From NCBI RefSeq assembly GCF_002278035.1, contig NZ_CP022603.1, positions 744,001 to 808,000 on the forward strand: DNA of 64,000 nucleotides. Direction: 5' to 3'. Below are positions 1-9,549 of this stretch, in pieces. The notes under the pieces were generated by a model. It was given only the letters and a program-made list of their open reading frames with translations, did not search any database and was not told where the DNA came from. A program made the position numbers and the translations under genes. Origin of the DNA: Ochrobactrum quorumnocens. Lineage in GTDB: Bacteria > Pseudomonadota > Alphaproteobacteria > Rhizobiales > Rhizobiaceae. Numbering within the stretch: the stretch's first letter is position 1; the number at the start of each line of letters is the position of its first letter.

Positions 1-1
1 G

Positions 2-1303
2 CCCGATCTGTGGGATGTCAATCTTTCCAACTGGTCGAATGACAGCCAGACATCACGCTTTTCGCAGGAAGGCTTTCAGGAAGATTTCGTTTCATTCGTG
101 AAGCCCCTCACCTCAAAACCAGTTGTGGGTGTAGGACGTTATACCTCCCCCGACGCCATGGTCCGCGCTATCAAAAAAGGCATTTTCGATATGATCGGTG
201 CGGCGCGGCCATCGATTGCCGATCCTTTCCTGCCAGCCAAAATCCGCGATGGTCGCATTGATGATATCCGCGAATGCATAGGCTGCAATATCTGCACTGC
301 AAGCGACAACACTGTGGCTCCAATGCGTTGCACGCAAAACCCCACCATCGGTGAAGAATGGCGCAAAGGCTGGCATCCGGAAATCATCCCTACCCTTGAA
401 CAACAGCAATCGGTGCTCATCATCGGTGGTGGCCCCTCGGGACTTGAGGCAGCACGTGCCATGGCGCAGCGCGGAGCCGATGTCATGCTGGCCGATGCCG
501 CACAGGAATGGGGCGGTCGGGTTGCACAGGAATGCAGGCTTCCGGGCCTCGCAGCGTGGGGTCGTGTTCGTGACTGGCGTCTTGGTCAATTGCGGCAGGC
601 ACCAAATGCCCAGCTCTATCTCGATAGCTGTCTCACCGCAGAAGATATTCTATCCTATGGCATCCCGCACGTGGCGATCGCCACTGGTGCCCGCTGGCGT
701 AACGATGGCATGGGGCGTGCGCATCGCGATCCACTCAACTATCTCACAGAAGGCGCAACCATCGGCGTCAATGCGTTTCTTGAAAACGGCGTCGACGCAC
801 TCACCAATGATGGGGCCGTAGTCGTGTTCGATGATGACCGCTACTATATGGCAAGCGTTCTGGCAGAACTGATTGCCTCGTCAGGACGTAAGGTGGCATT
901 CGTAACCCCTGCTCCAATTGTAGCTCCATGGACCGAACACACACTCGAACAGGGCCGCGTGCAACGTCGTCTGATAGAAAAAGGCATTGAAATCATCCCG
1001 CTGCATCACCTTGCAGGACGCACGAAAGACACACTCGAAATTGCCTGTTCCTATTCAGGTGCGCATCGCACAATCGACTGTGCGACACTGGTTCCGGTCA
1101 CCTCGAGGCTCCCGACCAATCAACTATGGCTTGATCTCATCGCCATGAAAGATCATTGGGCTGATCACGGTCTGGAAAGCGTCGAGCGTATCGGCGATTG
1201 TCTGTCTCCGGGTATCATCGCCGCCGCAACTTATGCCGGGCACAGTTACGCACGAAGCCGCAACAATCCTGCTCCCGATGATATTTACGACATGTATCGC
1301 TGA
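2..1303 (+). CDS. Trimethylamine/dimethylglycine dehydrogenase-type flavoprotein, 3' part
   Basis: The reading frame is open at the left edge, so the gene starts upstream; the GTG at 98 is internal. What remains is the end of an NADH:flavin-oxidoreductase-type (beta/alpha)8 barrel, then an iron-sulfur site and a dinucleotide-binding region. The cysteine pattern C-x2-C-x2-C-x11-C (from ECIGCNIC, near 275-335) is the 4Fe-4S signature of trimethylamine dehydrogenase and relatives such as DgcA and 2,4-dienoyl-CoA reductase. The GGGPSGLEAA motif near 425-455 starts the FAD/NAD-type domain. Members oxidatively demethylate methylated amines in the cytoplasm, passing electrons to ETF or a flavoprotein partner. 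Substrate cannot be fixed because the catalytic barrel is mostly outside the window. It is convergent with the next gene and closed by a strong hairpin. Confidence 0.85.
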   Translation, partial: PDLWDVNLSNWSNDSQTSRFSQEGFQEDFVSFVKPLTSKPVVGVGRYTSPDAMVRAIKKGIFDMIGAARPSIADPFLPAKIRDGRIDDIRECIGCNICTASDNTVAPMRCTQNPTIGEEWRKGWHPEIIPTLEQQQSVLIIGGGPSGLEAARAMAQRGADVMLADAAQEWGGRVAQECRLPGLAAWGRVRDWRLGQLRQAPNAQLYLDSCLTAEDILSYGIPHVAIATGARWRNDGMGRAHRDPLNYLTEGATIGVNAFLENGVDALTNDGAVVVFDDDRYYMASVLAELIASSGRKVAFVTPAPIVAPWTEHTLEQGRVQRRLIEKGIEIIPLHHLAGRTKDTLEIACSYSGAHRTIDCATLVPVTSRLPTNQLWLDLIAMKDHWADHGLESVERIGDCLSPGIIAAATYAGHSYARSRNNPAPDDIYDMYR

Positions 1304-1312
1304 GTAAAAATG

Positions 1313-1347
1313 AAAAGGCAGCGCTCCATAAATAAGCGCTGCCTTTT
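1313..1347. terminator. Bidirectional terminator hairpin
   Basis: A perfect 13-bp stem (AAAAGGCAGCGCT / AGCGCTGCCTTTT) with a 9-nt loop lies between two convergent genes. The A and T tracts at either end let it act in both directions. Confidence 0.85.
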
Positions 1348-1365
1348 ATGCACGAGACTAGATAT

Positions 1366-3423
1366 TTAGCGCATCATCGCGGCAACATTGCCGCCGTCAA
1401 CGGTGACAACTGCACCCGTTGAGGTCCGAGCTGAAATGAGGTGCAAAAACGCATCCGCAACATCATTTGCCAGAACTTCTCGCTTGAGCAGATTACCGCG
1501 CATATAGACTTCCGGCGTCACGCCACGCGCTTGCGCCCGTTCTTCGACCATTTCATCAGTCATCAAACCAGTACGGATACGATCTGGATTGACGGCATTC
1601 ACCGTAATTCCATCAGCAGCATGTTCCAATGAATATTGCCGCATCAAGGCCATGAGTGCGGCCTTTGAAGTACCATAGGGGCCAAAATCCGGGCCAGGAT
1701 TGACTGCCTGTTTGCTCACATTGAACACAATGGAGCCGCCTGTTCCCTGACGCTTCATGACATTCACGGAAGCGCGGGCAATGTAATGGTGGCTCCAGAA
1801 GTTGAGATCGAATGCCGACTTGAACAACGCGTCATCGACTGATGCGAGTGCGCCCTGAAAGGCTGCACCAGCATTTGAAACCAGAATATCCACGCCGCCA
1901 TAGGCCGCGACGATATCTGTGATCGCCTGTTCAACGGATTGAGGATTGGTGAGATCGCAAGCAACAGCCTTACCACCCAGACGTTTTGCTTCCGCTGTCA
2001 CACGCTCCGCATCGATGTCGATCAAAGCAATTTCGGCGCCCTGCTCTTTGAGACGCTCGGCAATCACAAGACCAAGGCCGCCAGCCCCACCAGTGACGAC
2101 AGCGACCTGACGGGTAAGTGGCTTTTCTGTTTGTTTGGCGAGTTTAACCTGTTCAAGCGACCAGTATTCGATGTCGAAAAGATCTTCTTCTGACAATGCT
2201 TCAAACTGATCAATGCCTTCGGATCCCCGGATGACGTCGATAGTTGCCTCTGCAACGTCTGCACCGATACGGGCCGCTTTTTGGGTCGGTCCGGCAGCAA
2301 ACAAGCCGATACCGTCAATGTAGAAAACGCGAGGCATCGGATCGAGCATGGTTTTTCCGCCGCCGACACGCGCGTTGTTGCGCTCAAAATAGTCTTTATA
2401 ATCTGCGATATAAGAGGCGACACGGTCTTTAACGATCTGCGCCCAGTTCTCAAGATCATAGGCATAAGGGGCAGGAAGGGAAACGCCATAACGCTTGATA
2501 TGGATTACATGTTCAGGGGTTGCATTCCCACGGCGTACAAGATCGGCAACGTTAGGAGCACCACAGAAATCGAGGATATCATCATTCGAGCGATGTTCCA
2601 TGATGAAGCGGCGCGGACGCCCTTCTTCCTTGCCCGGAAGCGCGATTACTCCCCGCAAAATCGGCGCAATATCAGCGACTGAAGCAAGCTCTTTGGTGTA
2701 TCCATCTTTGCTCGCCCGACCGAATGGCTGCGGATTGCCCACAGCAATGCGCTTCTCGGCCCGATCAATTGCTTCGATCATATTCTCGTAAGCAACACGC
2801 GGATCTTCAGACCATGTGAAAATGCCGTGTTTCAGCAAGATCATGCCCGGTGCACCCGGGCGTTCGGAAAAGGCTTTCAGGCAAGCTTTGGAGAGATCAA
2901 ATCCCGGCATGACGTAGGGAACAATGATCATTTCCGGAAACAATTCCCGAATGATCGCTTCACCATTCGGTTGATTGGTCAGCGCAACAATCGCATTGGC
3001 GTGGGTGTGATCGACATGCTTGAAAGGAAGAATGGCGTGCAGGATTGCTTCTACCGAAGGATTGGGGGATGACGGGTCGAGCAACAGGCGGCGTTGTAAC
3101 ATCACCATATCGTCGTCACTTAGCTTATCGTAATTGACCATCGCCTTGAGACGTTCAAGATGGAGCGCAGGCAATCCTGCGGGCTCAATCTTGCCCATAT
3201 CCCAACCACTGCCCTTTACGCAAAGCACTTCAACAGGCGTACCATCGTGGTCGTTCAGTACCGTCTTAACTGACGTATTGCCCCCGCCGTGCAGCACGAG
3301 CTTTGGCTCAGATCCCAGCAAACGTGTGGTGTATGTACGGATGGCAATATCGCGATTGATGCCCGCCTTCTCATAAGCACCTACAATTGCGTTGAAATCC
3401 GCATCCGACCAATTCGACTTCAT
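1366..3423 (-). CDS. Bifunctional ketose-1-phosphate aldolase / short-chain dehydrogenase (RhaD-type)
   Basis: A 685-aa fusion. Residues about 1-430 form a class II aldolase domain with the zinc-binding HTHANA segment; residues about 440-685 form a short-chain dehydrogenase with the TGGAGGLG nucleotide loop and the YxxxK catalytic pair (YGTSK). This is the architecture of rhizobial rhamnulose-1-phosphate aldolase/lactaldehyde dehydrogenase: the aldolase would release DHAP and an aldehyde that the second domain oxidises. The ATG at 3423 is chosen because GAGGAG lies just upstream; an in-frame extension to 3555 has no such support. It is divergent from the SorC regulator, with a palindromic operator candidate between them. 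No sugar isomerase and no FGGY-type RhaK are nearby, so rhamnose itself is not certain; another deoxy- or keto-sugar is possible. Confidence 0.85.
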   Translation of the reverse strand: MKSNWSDADFNAIVGAYEKAGINRDIAIRTYTTRLLGSEPKLVLHGGGNTSVKTVLNDHDGTPVEVLCVKGSGWDMGKIEPAGLPALHLERLKAMVNYDKLSDDDMVMLQRRLLLDPSSPNPSVEAILHAILPFKHVDHTHANAIVALTNQPNGEAIIRELFPEMIIVPYVMPGFDLSKACLKAFSERPGAPGMILLKHGIFTWSEDPRVAYENMIEAIDRAEKRIAVGNPQPFGRASKDGYTKELASVADIAPILRGVIALPGKEEGRPRRFIMEHRSNDDILDFCGAPNVADLVRRGNATPEHVIHIKRYGVSLPAPYAYDLENWAQIVKDRVASYIADYKDYFERNNARVGGGKTMLDPMPRVFYIDGIGLFAAGPTQKAARIGADVAEATIDVIRGSEGIDQFEALSEEDLFDIEYWSLEQVKLAKQTEKPLTRQVAVVTGGAGGLGLVIAERLKEQGAEIALIDIDAERVTAEAKRLGGKAVACDLTNPQSVEQAITDIVAAYGGVDILVSNAGAAFQGALASVDDALFKSAFDLNFWSHHYIARASVNVMKRQGTGGSIVFNVSKQAVNPGPDFGPYGTSKAALMALMRQYSLEHAADGITVNAVNPDRIRTGLMTDEMVEERAQARGVTPEVYMRGNLLKREVLANDVADAFLHLISARTSTGAVVTVDGGNVAAMMR

Positions 3424-3562
3424 CTGCCTGCTCCTCAGTTGGCGATCTGCAACCTCCAAGCCGCAGACATAGACAAGCGCGCACGGAAAATATGATTTTC
3501 CATGGCAAAACAATAATTTATGAAGACATCTCCTCACTCTTGAAACAATTGACACTATATAC

Positions 3563-3574
3563 TGACAATAGTCA
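3563..3574. promoter_or_regulatory. Candidate SorC-regulator operator, copy 1
   Basis: The 12-bp palindrome TGACAATAGTCA (TGAC-N4-GTCA), preceded by ATAC, sits in the 226-bp gap between the divergent aldolase and SorC genes. The same ATAC-TGACA-N3-GTCA pattern recurs at 10629-10640 ahead of the sugar ABC operon. A regulator site is inferred from position and repetition. Confidence 0.5.
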
Positions 3575-3649
3575 ACTTCCTTGATTGGCTTGTTGATTAA
3601 AACTCGTTTCTGTGCGAGTCAGCTTAACGGATAAAATCAGGAAATCAGT

Positions 3650-4630
3650 ATGACATCGGACGATCTGACACCGTCTACGCATGCCATCCCGGCTGAGTTT
3701 GATGACGCGATCGTATGGGCGGCGTGGCTCTATTATGAAGACCAGCTCACCCAGAATGATATCGCGAAGAAGATGGGCGTTTCTCGTGCCACAATCGTCA
3801 ACTACCTGCAGGAAGCGCGGCAGCGGGGTGTTGTGCGGATTCTGATGAACTCGGAAATTCTGACACGCACCGAAATCTCGCACAAACTTGCCGCCAAATA
3901 TGGATTGGACGAAGTTCTCGTCATTCCCAGCGAAAAAGCAGCTTCCTCTGAAGCGCGGCTACAAGCGCTGGGAACCGGCGGCGCACGCCTCATCGAACGC
4001 ATGATAAAACCGGGCGATACCATCTGCGTATCCTGGGGGCGAACCGTTCTTGCAATTGCGGATGCTATTTCGCTTCCGCGCCCCGTGGACGGACTTACCG
4101 TCGTTCAAGTCACGGGCTCATCCATGGGCAAGCGTGAGTTTGCGGCAGAGCTTTGCACATCGATCATGGCACGCAATGTTGGAGCAACCAGTGTGAATAT
4201 GCTGGCTCCGGCCATTTTGAGCAGCGCAGGGTTACGCGATGCCTTGATGGGTGAGCCCGCACTTAAAAGACAATTCGAACTCATTGCTCAGTCTGATATG
4301 ATCGTCTTTGGCGTCGGCGGACTATCATCGGAAAGCACAATGCGCATAGCTGACGTCACCACTGACGAAGAAATTGACGCCTATGCCAAGGATGGTGCGG
4401 TTGCAGTGCTGATCTGCCGCTTCCTTGATAATCAAGGAAAGCAGGTTGTCCGCGAACTTGATCAACGCGTGATTGGCATTGAACTTGATGAACTGCACCG
4501 TGTTCCGCGCAGGCTCTGCGTTGCCGGTGGCGCGCGTAAGGTGGAAGCCATCCATGCAGTGCTTACCGGTGGCTATGCCACCCATCTCGTAACTGATTTC
4601 GAAGCAGCCCAGCTTCTGCTTGCGAATTAG
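3650..4630 (+). CDS. SorC-family sugar-responsive transcriptional regulator
   Basis: A 326-aa protein with an N-terminal helix-turn-helix (about residues 36-65, TQNDIAKKMGVSRATIVNYL) followed by the SorC/DeoR-type sugar-phosphate-binding domain (about 75-320; GDTICVSWGRT and the VFGVGGLSS segment are typical). Such proteins are cytoplasmic regulators that respond to phosphorylated sugar intermediates. AGGAAA precedes the ATG. It is divergent from the aldolase/dehydrogenase gene and convergent with the kinase, so it most likely controls the sugar-catabolic set from 1.4 to 10.5 kb. The effector is unknown. Confidence 0.88.
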   Translation: MTSDDLTPSTHAIPAEFDDAIVWAAWLYYEDQLTQNDIAKKMGVSRATIVNYLQEARQRGVVRILMNSEILTRTEISHKLAAKYGLDEVLVIPSEKAASSEARLQALGTGGARLIERMIKPGDTICVSWGRTVLAIADAISLPRPVDGLTVVQVTGSSMGKREFAAELCTSIMARNVGATSVNMLAPAILSSAGLRDALMGEPALKRQFELIAQSDMIVFGVGGLSSESTMRIADVTTDEEIDAYAKDGAVAVLICRFLDNQGKQVVRELDQRVIGIELDELHRVPRRLCVAGGARKVEAIHAVLTGGYATHLVTDFEAAQLLLAN

Positions 4631-4638
4631 AGCTGGAA

Positions 4639-4667
4639 GCGGCGGATCGTTTTAGATGATCCGCCGC
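4639..4667. terminator. Bidirectional terminator hairpin
   Basis: A perfect 10-bp stem GCGGCGGATC / GATCCGCCGC with a 9-nt loop lies between the convergent SorC and kinase genes, and T-rich sequence follows it in the plus direction. Confidence 0.8.
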
Positions 4668-4674
4668 GTTTCAA

Positions 4675-5619
4675 TTACTGCTTGATTGGCGCAGTGTTCA
4701 TGAAATTCAGCGTATCCTCGAAAGAACGGATACCAGCATCGGAACCTAGCCCTGTCGCAACCAGTGCTGCCGAGGCCTGCGCGAAATTGAGCGCTGTCTT
4801 CACATCCATCTCGCGATGCAAAGCCGTGATAAAGCCCGCATCGAACGCGTCACCACAACCCGTCGTATCGACAACTTCGATCTGGAATGCTGGCTGACGC
4901 AGAACCGCTCCAGATGCATCCATGAAGCAAACTCCGTCCCCACCAAGAGTGAAGACGCAGTGCTTGACGCCCCGTTCAATAAAGAACTGGCCGGCATCTT
5001 CAACGTTTTCTCCGCCCGAAATTTGCTTCGCTTCCTCAATCGACGGCATGAAGTAGTCGATATGCGGAAAGAGAGGAGCAATAAGATCAAGCGTGCCATC
5101 ATTGGCACCCAGAAGATCGAACGTGGTCGTCCGACCTCGTGCTTTTGCTTCCGCAAGCAGCTTTCGGCTCGGCTCGCCATCCAGCTTTGCCAATAGACCC
5201 GTTCCACCAAGATGGATAATTGGCGGTGCCAGAACTGCATCCAGTGCACTGTCGGCAATCTCAAAGTGATCAGATGCACCGCGCGCATGCAGCGCCGGAC
5301 GATCTCCATTGCGGCGAATATTCAATATCGATGAGGATGTTGGAATACCCTTCAAGCGCTGCATCTCAGTGACATCAACGCCAAAGCGTTGCAAAGTCGC
5401 CAGTACAAAATCAGCTTTCTCGTCGTCACCCACTGCACCAACCGCAAGACAGTTGAGGCCAAGCTTGGCAAGATCGACTACTGTTCCGCCAGCTGTCCCG
5501 GCCACTGTCAGCCGGATTTCGTCGATAAACTCGACATTGCCGCCCGCCGGAATCGCATCCACTGGGCGTCCGAGAACGTCGAGAATATAGAGCCCGATAA
5601 CGGACACATCGTGAGACAT
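4675..5619 (-). CDS. PfkB-family carbohydrate kinase
   Basis: A 314-aa ribokinase-superfamily kinase. The C-terminal VVDTTGCGDAFDAGF segment is the PfkB signature 2, carrying the anion hole and catalytic aspartate; GG motifs near residues 25-62 fit the sugar-binding lid. It would phosphorylate the imported sugar or its keto form in the cytoplasm. It is the last gene of the minus-strand ABC-transporter operon, about 100 bp after the permease, with GGGAGGAT ahead of its ATG. Together with the ketose-1-phosphate-type aldolase it gives import, phosphorylation, aldol cleavage and aldehyde oxidation. The exact sugar is not readable from the sequence. Confidence 0.85.
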   Translation of the reverse strand: MSHDVSVIGLYILDVLGRPVDAIPAGGNVEFIDEIRLTVAGTAGGTVVDLAKLGLNCLAVGAVGDDEKADFVLATLQRFGVDVTEMQRLKGIPTSSSILNIRRNGDRPALHARGASDHFEIADSALDAVLAPPIIHLGGTGLLAKLDGEPSRKLLAEAKARGRTTTFDLLGANDGTLDLIAPLFPHIDYFMPSIEEAKQISGGENVEDAGQFFIERGVKHCVFTLGGDGVCFMDASGAVLRQPAFQIEVVDTTGCGDAFDAGFITALHREMDVKTALNFAQASAALVATGLGSDAGIRSFEDTLNFMNTAPIKQ

Positions 5620-5722
5620 GAGATCCTCCCAGATTTCAGCTGGGAGCGGCCTGCTAAATCCACGCAGACCGTCCCAGTTCTGTTCAATAGAAACGCTTAA
5701 TGTTTAGGTTTATCAGCTTGCT

Positions 5723-6754
5723 TCAGCTTCTATCACGCAAAGCGAAGATCGTGCCGGCCAGCAGAATGAAAGCTCCAATGATCGCCAGTTGCAGCGTGCT
5801 CGGAATGCCCACAAAGATCAGTACATTGCTCACCAGTGTTATCAGCAGCACACCCAGCAATGTTCCGATAACCGAACCCGAGCCACCCGTGATACGGGCT
5901 CCGCCAAGCACAACCGCGGCGATAATTTCGAGCTCCATCCCAGCCAGATCAAAAGGATTGGCAAGGCGGTTGCTGGAGACGTGAACGACGCCCGCAATGC
6001 CAGCCAGCAATCCTGCATAAGCAAAGACGAAAATGCGGACACGGAAGAGATTGATGCCAAGACGCTCGGCAATCGATGGGTTACCACCGACTGCGAAAAT
6101 CGCGCGTCCCATCAACGTGCGCTCAAGGATGAACCATGTCACGAAGGCTGCAACCACGAGCACCAGAACAGTGGCAGGCAGAACCGAAACGACACCGTTC
6201 GATGCGCGGTGCGTGAACAATGACGCCTTACCGAAGGCATCCATCGCAGCCGGAATATTCATGAAAAGTGCTGTACCAACGAAGGTCAGCAGGAAGCTTC
6301 GGATCACATATTGCGTGCCAATCGTGACGATCAGCGATGGTGCCTGCAATTTCTGCACGAGAAAGCCATTCAGAGCGCCAAAGCACGCGCCACCCAAAGC
6401 TGCCAACACCAGAATGAGTGCCATTGGCATTTCCGGGAACAGGTTCGTCACCAGCATCGTCAGCGCATACATGACGAAAGCTGCAATCGCTGTAAACGAA
6501 ACATCGATACCACCCGACGCCAGCACGACAAGCACACCCATGGCAAACAGACCACGTACGACAGATGCGCGAAGGATGTCCACCAGATTGCTCATCTGCA
6601 GGAAGTCAGGATTAGCCGCGATCACCACAAAGCAGGTAATGACTGTCAGAAAAAGCGTGAACAGTTCAGGTCTGGCGCCCATCAGGTCCCAAAGACGCAG
6701 CAGAATGCCACGGTCTTTCACGCTGGACTTTTCTGCCGATACGATGTCGGTCAT
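5723..6754 (-). CDS. Ribose-type sugar ABC transporter permease
   Basis: A 343-aa polytopic inner-membrane protein of the RbsC / branched-chain-type permease family, with about eight to ten hydrophobic segments and the characteristic GGIDVSFTAIAA and GGARITGGSGSVIGT loops. Its ATG overlaps the end of the ATPase gene by four bases, indicating translational coupling. A second permease of the same family is encoded at 9550-10536, so the channel is probably a heterodimer, as in rhizobial rhamnose and bacterial AI-2 transporters. Confidence 0.9.
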   Translation of the reverse strand: MTDIVSAEKSSVKDRGILLRLWDLMGARPELFTLFLTVITCFVVIAANPDFLQMSNLVDILRASVVRGLFAMGVLVVLASGGIDVSFTAIAAFVMYALTMLVTNLFPEMPMALILVLAALGGACFGALNGFLVQKLQAPSLIVTIGTQYVIRSFLLTFVGTALFMNIPAAMDAFGKASLFTHRASNGVVSVLPATVLVLVVAAFVTWFILERTLMGRAIFAVGGNPSIAERLGINLFRVRIFVFAYAGLLAGIAGVVHVSSNRLANPFDLAGMELEIIAAVVLGGARITGGSGSVIGTLLGVLLITLVSNVLIFVGIPSTLQLAIIGAFILLAGTIFALRDRS

Positions 6755-8319
6755 TGCGCGATCTCCTTCGTAATGCTGGCCATGGATGCGTAGATCGCGT
6801 CTTCAGTCAGTCCATCGGCATTGTGTGCTGCAACGATACGGCCCTGTCGCATAACGAGAATGCGATCGCAGTTCTGCAAGAGTTCAGGCAGGTCGTCACT
6901 GATAATGATAACGCCCATTCCATTGTCAGCCAGACGTTGGATGATGCGGAAAATTGTATCTTTCGAGCCAACATCGACGCCGACAGTCGGTCCATGCAGG
7001 ATGAGCAGCTGCGGGTTGATCGTCAGCCAGCGACCGATCAGAACACGCTGCTGATTGCCACCTGATAATGATTGAACGGGGATCGATACATCAGGTGCAA
7101 CAATCTGCAGATCGGCAACGCTGTCTTCCGCAACTCTCCTGGCACGTCTGCCACTGATCATGCCCAGCGCATTGCGCAAACGATCAAGAATTGGCAACGT
7201 AATATTGTCCTGAATAGGCTTTTCCAGAAAAAGCCCTTCTGTAAGACGGTCTTCGGGAACATAACCAATGCCATAGCGGATTGCATCGGCGGCCGATTGC
7301 GGTGCGATTGCCTTGCCGTTCAAGCTGATTGTGCCAGCCTTTGCAGGCACAACACCGGCAAGCGCGAGCGCCAGTTCATTGCGGCCTGAGTCAAGTAACC
7401 CGGTGATGCCCAATATCTCGCCCTTCTTCAGGGATAGCGACACCGATTCAAAGTTCTGCCCGTCACTCAGCTGATCAACATCAAGCATCACCTCGCCGAG
7501 TTTCGGATCTGTACGATACCGGGTTTCACTGATTTCACGACCTGTCATCCAGTGGCTGAATTCAGCTTTGGTGTGGGTAGCAACATCAAGCTCTGCGACT
7601 TTCAAACCATCACGCATGATAATCGCACGGCCACCAAGCGATTTGCATTCATCAAGTTTGTGCGTCACAAAAAGAACGGCGACACCTTTGTTCAGCAGCC
7701 CTTCAACAACCCGCAAAAGATTGACAACCTCCTGTCGTGTCAGCGAGGTGGTTGGCTCATCCATGATGACGAGCCGTGCTTCGGACGCAACCGCACGGGC
7801 AATCGCAATAAGCTGGCGCGTTGCAAGTGGTAAAGTATCGGTTCTGCGTTTCAGAAAGGCGGCATCAGTTGGCAGATGAACCTCGGCCAAAGCACGCCTC
7901 GCCGTTTCATGCAGAGCCGAAACATTGAGCCTGCGCGCGAGCTTGCCCGATGCTTCAACAAGTTGTTCGGTGAACGCGACATTTTCGGCAACAGAAAGGT
8001 TCGGCAACAATGACAGATCCTGATAGACAGTCTCAATCCCTGCACGCAAGGAACCGATAGCACCAATGTCGCCAGCAAGGGCGCCTGTTGGCTGACCATC
8101 AATGAAAATCTGCCCCTCATCGGCAGGCTGTGCGCCGGAAAGGATTTTGATCAACGTGCTCTTGCCACAGCCGTTCTCACCCATCAGGTGATAGATTTGG
8201 CCCGCTTCGATAACAAGGCTGACTTCTTTAAGCGCCTTGACCCCACCAAACGACTTCCTGACGTTTCGAATTTCAAGAAAGGGCGGCGGAGATGCAGGTG
8301 TTGAATCTGTAGCGTGCAT
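6751..8319 (-). CDS. Ribose-type sugar ABC transporter ATPase (tandem ABC domains)
   Basis: A 522-aa protein with two nucleotide-binding domains as in RbsA/XylG. The first has Walker A GENGCGKST and Walker B LVIMDEPTTSL, but its signature loop reads TLPLATRQLIAIARA rather than LSGGQ, a usual degeneracy in this family. The second has GLLDSGRNELA in place of a full Walker A and a proper LSGGNQQR signature. It powers uptake through the two permeases at the inner membrane. An AGGAA precedes the ATG. A strong hairpin separates it from the upstream binding-protein gene. Confidence 0.92.
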   Translation of the reverse strand: MHATDSTPASPPPFLEIRNVRKSFGGVKALKEVSLVIEAGQIYHLMGENGCGKSTLIKILSGAQPADEGQIFIDGQPTGALAGDIGAIGSLRAGIETVYQDLSLLPNLSVAENVAFTEQLVEASGKLARRLNVSALHETARRALAEVHLPTDAAFLKRRTDTLPLATRQLIAIARAVASEARLVIMDEPTTSLTRQEVVNLLRVVEGLLNKGVAVLFVTHKLDECKSLGGRAIIMRDGLKVAELDVATHTKAEFSHWMTGREISETRYRTDPKLGEVMLDVDQLSDGQNFESVSLSLKKGEILGITGLLDSGRNELALALAGVVPAKAGTISLNGKAIAPQSAADAIRYGIGYVPEDRLTEGLFLEKPIQDNITLPILDRLRNALGMISGRRARRVAEDSVADLQIVAPDVSIPVQSLSGGNQQRVLIGRWLTINPQLLILHGPTVGVDVGSKDTIFRIIQRLADNGMGVIIISDDLPELLQNCDRILVMRQGRIVAAHNADGLTEDAIYASMASITKEIAQ

Positions 8320-8401
8320 GGAAAATTCCTGAAACTCTCAGACACTTGGTGCGCCGTGCGTTGGTTCAAGGCGCGCAAACTGGTTGGGTGCGATACCGCA
8401 G

Positions 8402-8436
8402 TTTCGGGGCTGCTGTGGTGCAAGGCAGCCCCGAAA
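8402..8436 (-). terminator. Intra-operon hairpin downstream of binding-protein gene
   Basis: A perfect 12-bp stem TTTCGGGGCTGC / GCAGCCCCGAAA with an 11-nt loop lies between the binding-protein gene and the ATPase gene on the minus strand. In transporter operons this usually acts as a partial terminator or 3'-end stabiliser that keeps binding-protein mRNA in excess. Confidence 0.7.
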
Positions 8437-8461
8437 TATTATCAGACAGGCGGAGTGCTTC

Positions 8462-9460
8462 TTAGAACGGGAAGTTCTTGTAGTTCGACTTGTCTACGTC
8501 CACCCAGGCCTGACCCTGCATGATGACGCCCTTGCCTGGTCCCTTGATAACGGTCATTTTCTCATAGCCGGGAACGCCAAGGTCCATACCGTCCTTGATT
8601 TCCTCACCCTTGAGAACCAGATCAGCGACCTTGTTCATGACATAGCCAGCGTCTTTTGGATCCCAGAAGAAAATCTGATCAACAGCGCCGGTTTCGAGAT
8701 ATGGGCCGGTATCCTTTGGCAGACCGAGACCATAAACGCAGGTCTTATCCTGAAGGCCTGCTTCTTCGACTGCGCGCCCAATGCCAATCACGTCAATAGC
8801 GGACGAGCCCTGAAAGCCCTTGATGTCCGGATATTTACGCAGGATTTCCTTAGCCTTTTCATAGGCCTTGTTGGCGTCGTTAAAGGATTCATTCTTCTCT
8901 GCAACTAGTTCCATATCTGGATACTGCTTTGCATTCGCTGCGCCCGCATCAACCCACTGATTATGCGTCAGGCTGCCGAGCGAACCCACGAAGGACGTCC
9001 ACTTACCGGACTTGCCCATGCAGTTTGCAAGTGCTTCGTTGATGCGTGTACCGAAGGCCTTGTTGTCAAAGGCTTCAATATCAACATCGACGTTGGTCAG
9101 GCTGTCGCCTTCGTGCGCGATAACCTTGATACCGCGCTGAGCAGCGCGACGAAGCACGCCTTCAAGCGCTGATGGGTCCATCGGTACAACTGCAATGGCA
9201 GATACGTTCTTTGCAACGAGGTCTTCAAGAATGCGGGCCTGCTGCGCAGCATCTGCCTTAGCTGGTCCGACCTGGCTAGCGTTTACATCGGGATTGTCTT
9301 TGCCAAAGGCCTCGACGCCTTCATTCATGCGGGTGAACCAGTTTTCACCGGTAACTTTTACAACCGTCGTGATGGTTGGTTTGTCCTGAGCAACGGCAAC
9401 GCCACCCATTGCAACACCTGCGAGCACTGTGCAGGCAGCCAGTTTGGAAATAATACGCAT
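8462..9460 (-). CDS. Periplasmic sugar-binding protein (RbsB/LsrB-like)
   Basis: A 332-aa periplasmic binding protein with a signal peptide ending near VAVAQ (residues 1-24). The fold follows the RbsB/LsrB type-I family; segments such as AVVPMDPSALEGVLRRAAQRGIKV are typical, and FFWDPKDAGYVMNKVADLVL matches the hinge-proximal region seen in LsrB and RhaS relatives. The ATG at 9460 is chosen because GGAGGAG precedes it and the signal peptide follows directly; a longer frame to 9712 is unsupported. It delivers a sugar to the two permeases in the same operon. A deoxy- or keto-pentose/hexose fits the neighbouring aldolase, but the ligand is unproven. Confidence 0.88.
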   Translation of the reverse strand: MRIISKLAACTVLAGVAMGGVAVAQDKPTITTVVKVTGENWFTRMNEGVEAFGKDNPDVNASQVGPAKADAAQQARILEDLVAKNVSAIAVVPMDPSALEGVLRRAAQRGIKVIAHEGDSLTNVDVDIEAFDNKAFGTRINEALANCMGKSGKWTSFVGSLGSLTHNQWVDAGAANAKQYPDMELVAEKNESFNDANKAYEKAKEILRKYPDIKGFQGSSAIDVIGIGRAVEEAGLQDKTCVYGLGLPKDTGPYLETGAVDQIFFWDPKDAGYVMNKVADLVLKGEEIKDGMDLGVPGYEKMTVIKGPGKGVIMQGQAWVDVDKSNYKNFPF

Positions 9461-9549
9461 GTTTCTCCTCCGATTATAATGATGCTTATTGTTGGGTTCA
9501 TTCCTGAAGGCCTGCAAGTTTCCTCCCCGCTGGGCCTTCAGGGAATTGG

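Noticed and set aside
1366..3555. Longer 729-residue form of the aldolase/dehydrogenase
   Set aside because: The added 44 residues precede a well-placed GAGGAG and ATG at 3423, and the extension nearly reaches the operator-like palindrome.
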